A stretch of DNA of 16,821 nucleotides from Chloroflexota bacterium (GTDB taxonomy: Bacteria; Chloroflexota; Dehalococcoidia; Lucifugimonadales; UBA3495). The stretch spans positions 1-16,821 of the forward strand of contig JADFPM010000026.1 in the NCBI GenBank assembly GCA_022562335.1, written 5' to 3'. The position numbers were made by a program, and so were the translations under genes. Positions 14,561-16,821 of the stretch are shown here, piece after piece (the stretch's first letter is position 1; the number at the start of each line of letters is the position of its first letter). The notes under the pieces are model-generated. The model did not search any database and was not told where the DNA came from. It worked only from the letters and a program-made list of their open reading frames with translations.

Positions 14561-15601
14561 TTACCCAGCCGGTCCCTCTATCTTCCGGGTGCGGATGCGG
14601 TACCCGGTGGTGTCCAGGATGGAACTGTTGCGTCCGCCGGTGCCACCGGCCATGAACACCAAGATGTCCTCGGGGTCTCTGGCGCAATGGCGGACCAGTT
14701 GGTCGTCGCCGGATTTTTCCGGCCCCTGGGCGATGCCCAAGCGAATCAACTCGCTCAAAGGCCGGGCGGCGTTCTCCATCAGATACTCCTGGATGTCCCG
14801 GCGGGTCCAACTGTCCTGATTCAAGGTTATGGCGTGCTCGGGCCCGATGGCCAAGACCCACTGGGACGGGAAGCGAAATGCCAGGGCGGCGGATTTCAAC
14901 GTGTCTACTATGGCATCCAGTATGCTTTTCCCCGTGTGGCCATAGGCGCAATTCACGGTTATGGGGTTGTAGGCGACCGCGATGGTGACGCAACTGTCTT
15001 CCGCTTGGAACCCCCTGGCCACGTGGTTTGGCTCCCAGGGAGAATCTTCTTCGTTTTCGGCCACGCACAGGGTGTATTTACTGGGGTTGCCCATGGTCCC
15101 CCGGTCCAGGGTGCCTGGCCGGGCGTCGAAGCCGTTCATGAAGCACAAGCGGACCGATCGCCCCACACAGGCGTTGGCCCTAAAGCCAGGCCCGAACAGA
15201 CCATCCCTGAAATTCATGCCGATCTGATGCCGGATGGGGCCGTTGACCAGGGTCAGGATCGCCGGGCTGCTGGTGGAGGCCGAAGCCATGTGGACGAAAT
15301 TCTTCTCCTCGTCCAGCGCTTTCAATGTTGCGATCAACACCGGGAAGTATTCTGGAAGGCACCCGGCCATCACGGCGTTGGCGGCGGCGTTCTCCGAGGT
15401 GAGGACCCGGCGGCGCATGTCCAGCGACAACAACTCCTCTTCCCCGGTCATGCCGACGTATGCCAGCATCTCGCGGACCTTATAATCCACCGGCGGGATC
15501 ACAGGCAGGCCGTCGCTCCAGCCCATGCGATAGCATTCTTCGATGGCCTCCAGGGTGTCGCTGGTTTCAACGAGCTTTGACCTTTCCATATTCGTGGTCA
15601 T
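14561..15601 (-). CDS. Conserved protein of unknown function, UGSC partner
   Basis: A 346-residue protein starting at the ATG at 15601, which has an excellent GGAGGAGACAAA leader; an open frame upstream to 15745 has no such support. Visible conserved-looking blocks are WSDGLPVIPP (28-37), NAVMAGCLPEYFPV (75-88), NGPIRHQIGMN (120-130) and a C-terminal ILVFMAGGTGGRNSSIL (313-329). It has eight cysteines, C23, C81, C145, C153, C179, C204, C218 and C306, none in a CxxC. There is no membrane segment or signal peptide. I recall proteins with DGLPVxPP and NAVMAGCxPEYFPV blocks as conserved but functionally uncharacterised, and often near UGSC genes; this is memory, not a search. It lies 62 bases after the dehydrogenase gene and 128 before the UGSC gene, so it is probably cotranscribed. 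No enzyme activity can be assigned. Confidence 0.85.
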   Translation of the reverse strand: MTTNMERSKLVETSDTLEAIEECYRMGWSDGLPVIPPVDYKVREMLAYVGMTGEEELLSLDMRRRVLTSENAAANAVMAGCLPEYFPVLIATLKALDEEKNFVHMASASTSSPAILTLVNGPIRHQIGMNFRDGLFGPGFRANACVGRSVRLCFMNGFDARPGTLDRGTMGNPSKYTLCVAENEEDSPWEPNHVARGFQAEDSCVTIAVAYNPITVNCAYGHTGKSILDAIVDTLKSAALAFRFPSQWVLAIGPEHAITLNQDSWTRRDIQEYLMENAARPLSELIRLGIAQGPEKSGDDQLVRHCARDPEDILVFMAGGTGGRNSSILDTTGYRIRTRKIEGPAG

Positions 15602-15663
15602 TTTGTCTCCTCCGTCGCGGGTTACCCCCAGTGCTGAATACCGCCAGGGCCGAGCGTCGCCGT

Positions 15664-16560
15664 TTAATTCTCGGGCAACCTCAACTGCACCCCCGACTTC
15701 TCCTCTTGTATCCTGGCCACCGCGTCGGAATCCTCGGGGCCCCAACCCCGCAGCATGGCTTCCACGTGGCGTTGGTCCACCAGGTTCGACAGCTCCATGG
15801 GTATGCCGTATTCCCGCCCCAGATCGGTGGCCAGCCGCACGTCCTTGGCCGCCAGGGCGGTGGCGAATCCCGGCTCGAAATTGCCCTTAAATAGGAACCT
15901 CGGGAATTTTTCCGTCAGCCGCTTATTGCCCCCCGAACTGTTGGAGATGGCGTCGGCCAATACGGCCAGGTCCACCCCCGCCTTGACTCCCATGGTCAAC
16001 GCCTCCGAGAGCAAGACGCCGATGCCCATGCTCAGTAGATTGTTGCAGATCTTGCACACCGACCCATTGCCGATGGGACCGCAATACACCACGTGGGTGC
16101 CTATGGAATCCAGCGCGGGCTTCACTTTTTTGAAAGTCTCTTCGTCTCCGCCGACCATGACCGCCAAAGTGCCGGCGGCCGCCCCATATACGCCTCCGCT
16201 GACCGGGGCGTCCAGGACGGCGACGCCCTTTTGGGCGCAGGTCTGGTGGATGCTTCGGATCATGGTGGGGGAATTTGTCGACAGGTCCACGTATATGGTC
16301 TCCGGGGTAGCCCCCTCCAGAACTCCGTTCTCGCCCAGGGCCACGGCTTCAACATCCCTGGGCACGGGCAGCGAGGTGAACACGATTTCGCTGCCGGGGA
16401 CGGTATCTTTGGGGCTGTCAGCCCACGTCGCGCCCATTTCGAGTAGATTCGTGGCCGACTCCCGGCGCAGATCATGGACCACCAGCTCGTGTCCCGCCTT
16501 GATCATGTTCACCGCCATGGGATTTCCCATGTTGCCGGTGCCGATGAATCCTAGTTTCAT
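15664..16560 (-). CDS. 3-hydroxyisobutyrate dehydrogenase-family oxidoreductase
   Basis: A 298-residue NAD(P)-dependent beta-hydroxyacid dehydrogenase, the usual length for the family (MmsB, GarR, tartronate semialdehyde reductase). The Rossmann dinucleotide site is GFIGTGNMGNPMA (4-16), followed by a VVHDLRR segment (27-33) where Arg after the acidic residue may allow NADP. The substrate-binding signature is DAPVSGG (117-123) with S121, and the catalytic lysine is K170 in GNGSVCKICNN, with N173/N174 after it. KDVRLA (239-244) is the conserved late lysine segment. Family members reversibly oxidise 3-hydroxy acids to semialdehydes or reduce succinic or glyoxylic semialdehydes. The substrate here is unknown. 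The ATG start has AGGAG 8 bases upstream. It is the first gene of the UGSC operon, suggesting that the operon handles an organic acid or aldehyde, but that is inference. Confidence 0.93.
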   Translation of the reverse strand: MKLGFIGTGNMGNPMAVNMIKAGHELVVHDLRRESATNLLEMGATWADSPKDTVPGSEIVFTSLPVPRDVEAVALGENGVLEGATPETIYVDLSTNSPTMIRSIHQTCAQKGVAVLDAPVSGGVYGAAAGTLAVMVGGDEETFKKVKPALDSIGTHVVYCGPIGNGSVCKICNNLLSMGIGVLLSEALTMGVKAGVDLAVLADAISNSSGGNKRLTEKFPRFLFKGNFEPGFATALAAKDVRLATDLGREYGIPMELSNLVDQRHVEAMLRGWGPEDSDAVARIQEEKSGVQLRLPEN

Positions 16561-16622
16561 TGTGTTTGCTCCTGTTGATGCGACCGCAAATAACCCAATT
16601 TCATTAAATTAAGGAAGCCCTA

Positions 16623-16680
16623 TTCTGAATCCTGTCCGGCCAGAAAATGGCATGCGCCCGGGGAGAGTCAGGATCATGAA
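16623..16680. repeat. Long imperfect inverted repeat in the leader region
   Basis: ATCCTG (16629-16634) pairs with CAGGAT (16669-16674), and with one bulge on each side TTC.TG extends to CA.GAA, about 11 pairs in all. Inside lies a second hairpin GCCA-GAAAA-TGGC (16639-16651). It sits about 65-120 bases upstream of the dehydrogenase start and could be a structured leader on either strand. Confidence 0.4.
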
Positions 16681-16684
16681 CCCA

Positions 16685-16800
16685 CCGGACGCCAAGTCCG
16701 CTGTTTCAAAATGGCCGTTTTGCCGCAACCGCCGTGGACGGTCCCGCCACTAGGCATCACGGGCGGCGGGCTGACATGGTTATGTCAGATGCCCTGCCAG
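16685..16800 (+). promoter_or_regulatory. Cobalamin-riboswitch-like element (candidate)
   Basis: On the plus strand GGTCCCGCCACT (16739-16750) resembles the conserved CCCGCCACTGT core. About 30 bases later GTCAGATGCCCTGCC (16784-16798) matches 13 of 15 positions of the B12 box (GYCMGRAGACCKGCC). A CTGACAT-GGTT-ATGTCAG hairpin lies between. The earlier conserved parts (GGGAA, GTGCAA) are not clear, and the gap between motifs is short. The controlled gene would be on the plus strand beyond the window, divergent from the UGSC operon. Confidence 0.3.
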
Positions 16801-16821
16801 TACCGGCGGCCCTCGCGGGTG

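Noticed and set aside
14525..15580. 351-codon open frame on the plus strand
   Set aside because: It mirrors the 346-residue gene, which has a strong ribosome binding site and conserved-looking blocks; the plus frame has neither.
16561..16821. tRNA gene, including tRNA-Sec
   Set aside because: Stem-loops are present, but no cloverleaf with a T-arm GTTCRA-type sequence or acceptor stem could be assembled on either strand.
1..16821. CRISPR array, insertion sequence, integrase or phage genes
   Set aside because: No regularly spaced repeats and no transposase, integrase or phage-like protein was seen; the accessory character is limited to short repeats.

Overview
This window is bacterial, GC-rich chromosomal DNA. 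I estimate high GC by eye and did not compute it. Genes are densely packed and, apart from the 3' part of a histidine kinase at the left edge, all lie on the minus strand. An endonuclease-type MutL, TTG/GTG starts, a 16S-type Shine-Dalgarno before most starts, and a NuoEFG/formate-dehydrogenase-like redox operon next to a UGSC selenoprotein would fit an uncultured Chloroflexota/Dehalococcoidia-like or deltaproteobacterial lineage. Taxonomy is inference and weakly held.

Layout: (1) 1-1132, PAS sensor histidine kinase on the plus strand, open at the 5' edge. (2) 1133-1804, non-coding space between convergent genes, with a possible terminator, dispersed REP-like sequences, a 16-bp palindrome and an 11-bp tandem repeat running into the mutL stop. 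(3) 1805-7386, mismatch-repair block read leftwards: mutS, a short ArsC/Spx-like gene, a HAD-like phosphatase and mutL. (4) 7521-13625, redox block: NuoE-like, NuoF-like and FdhA/NuoG-like subunits, then a ferredoxin-NADP reductase-like flavoprotein. (5) 13803-16560, operon of a 3-hydroxyisobutyrate-dehydrogenase-like enzyme, a 346-residue conserved protein and a UGSC-family protein, closed by a strong hairpin terminator. (6) 16561-16821, leader region with several stem-loops and, on the plus strand, a stretch resembling a cobalamin riboswitch core.

The main result is that two genes broken by an in-frame TGA are best read as selenoproteins. The ArsC/Spx-like gene (4190-4561) has TGA where the first cysteine of the CxxC redox motif belongs (U13-S-S-C16). 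The UGSC gene (13863-14432) has TGA at the U of U-G-S-C (U103). In both, a perfect short stem with a 5-nt loop carrying G at its second position lies 18-22 nt after the TGA, as expected of a bacterial SECIS element. TGA also ends the NuoF-like and FdhA-like genes in the normal way, so it is not globally reassigned. No selA, selB, selC or selD was seen here; they would have to be elsewhere in the genome.

A second point of interest is that the FdhA-like subunit keeps all its Fe-S and pterin-binding cysteines but has no Cys or Sec anywhere near the metal-ligand position of formate dehydrogenases, so its substrate is open.
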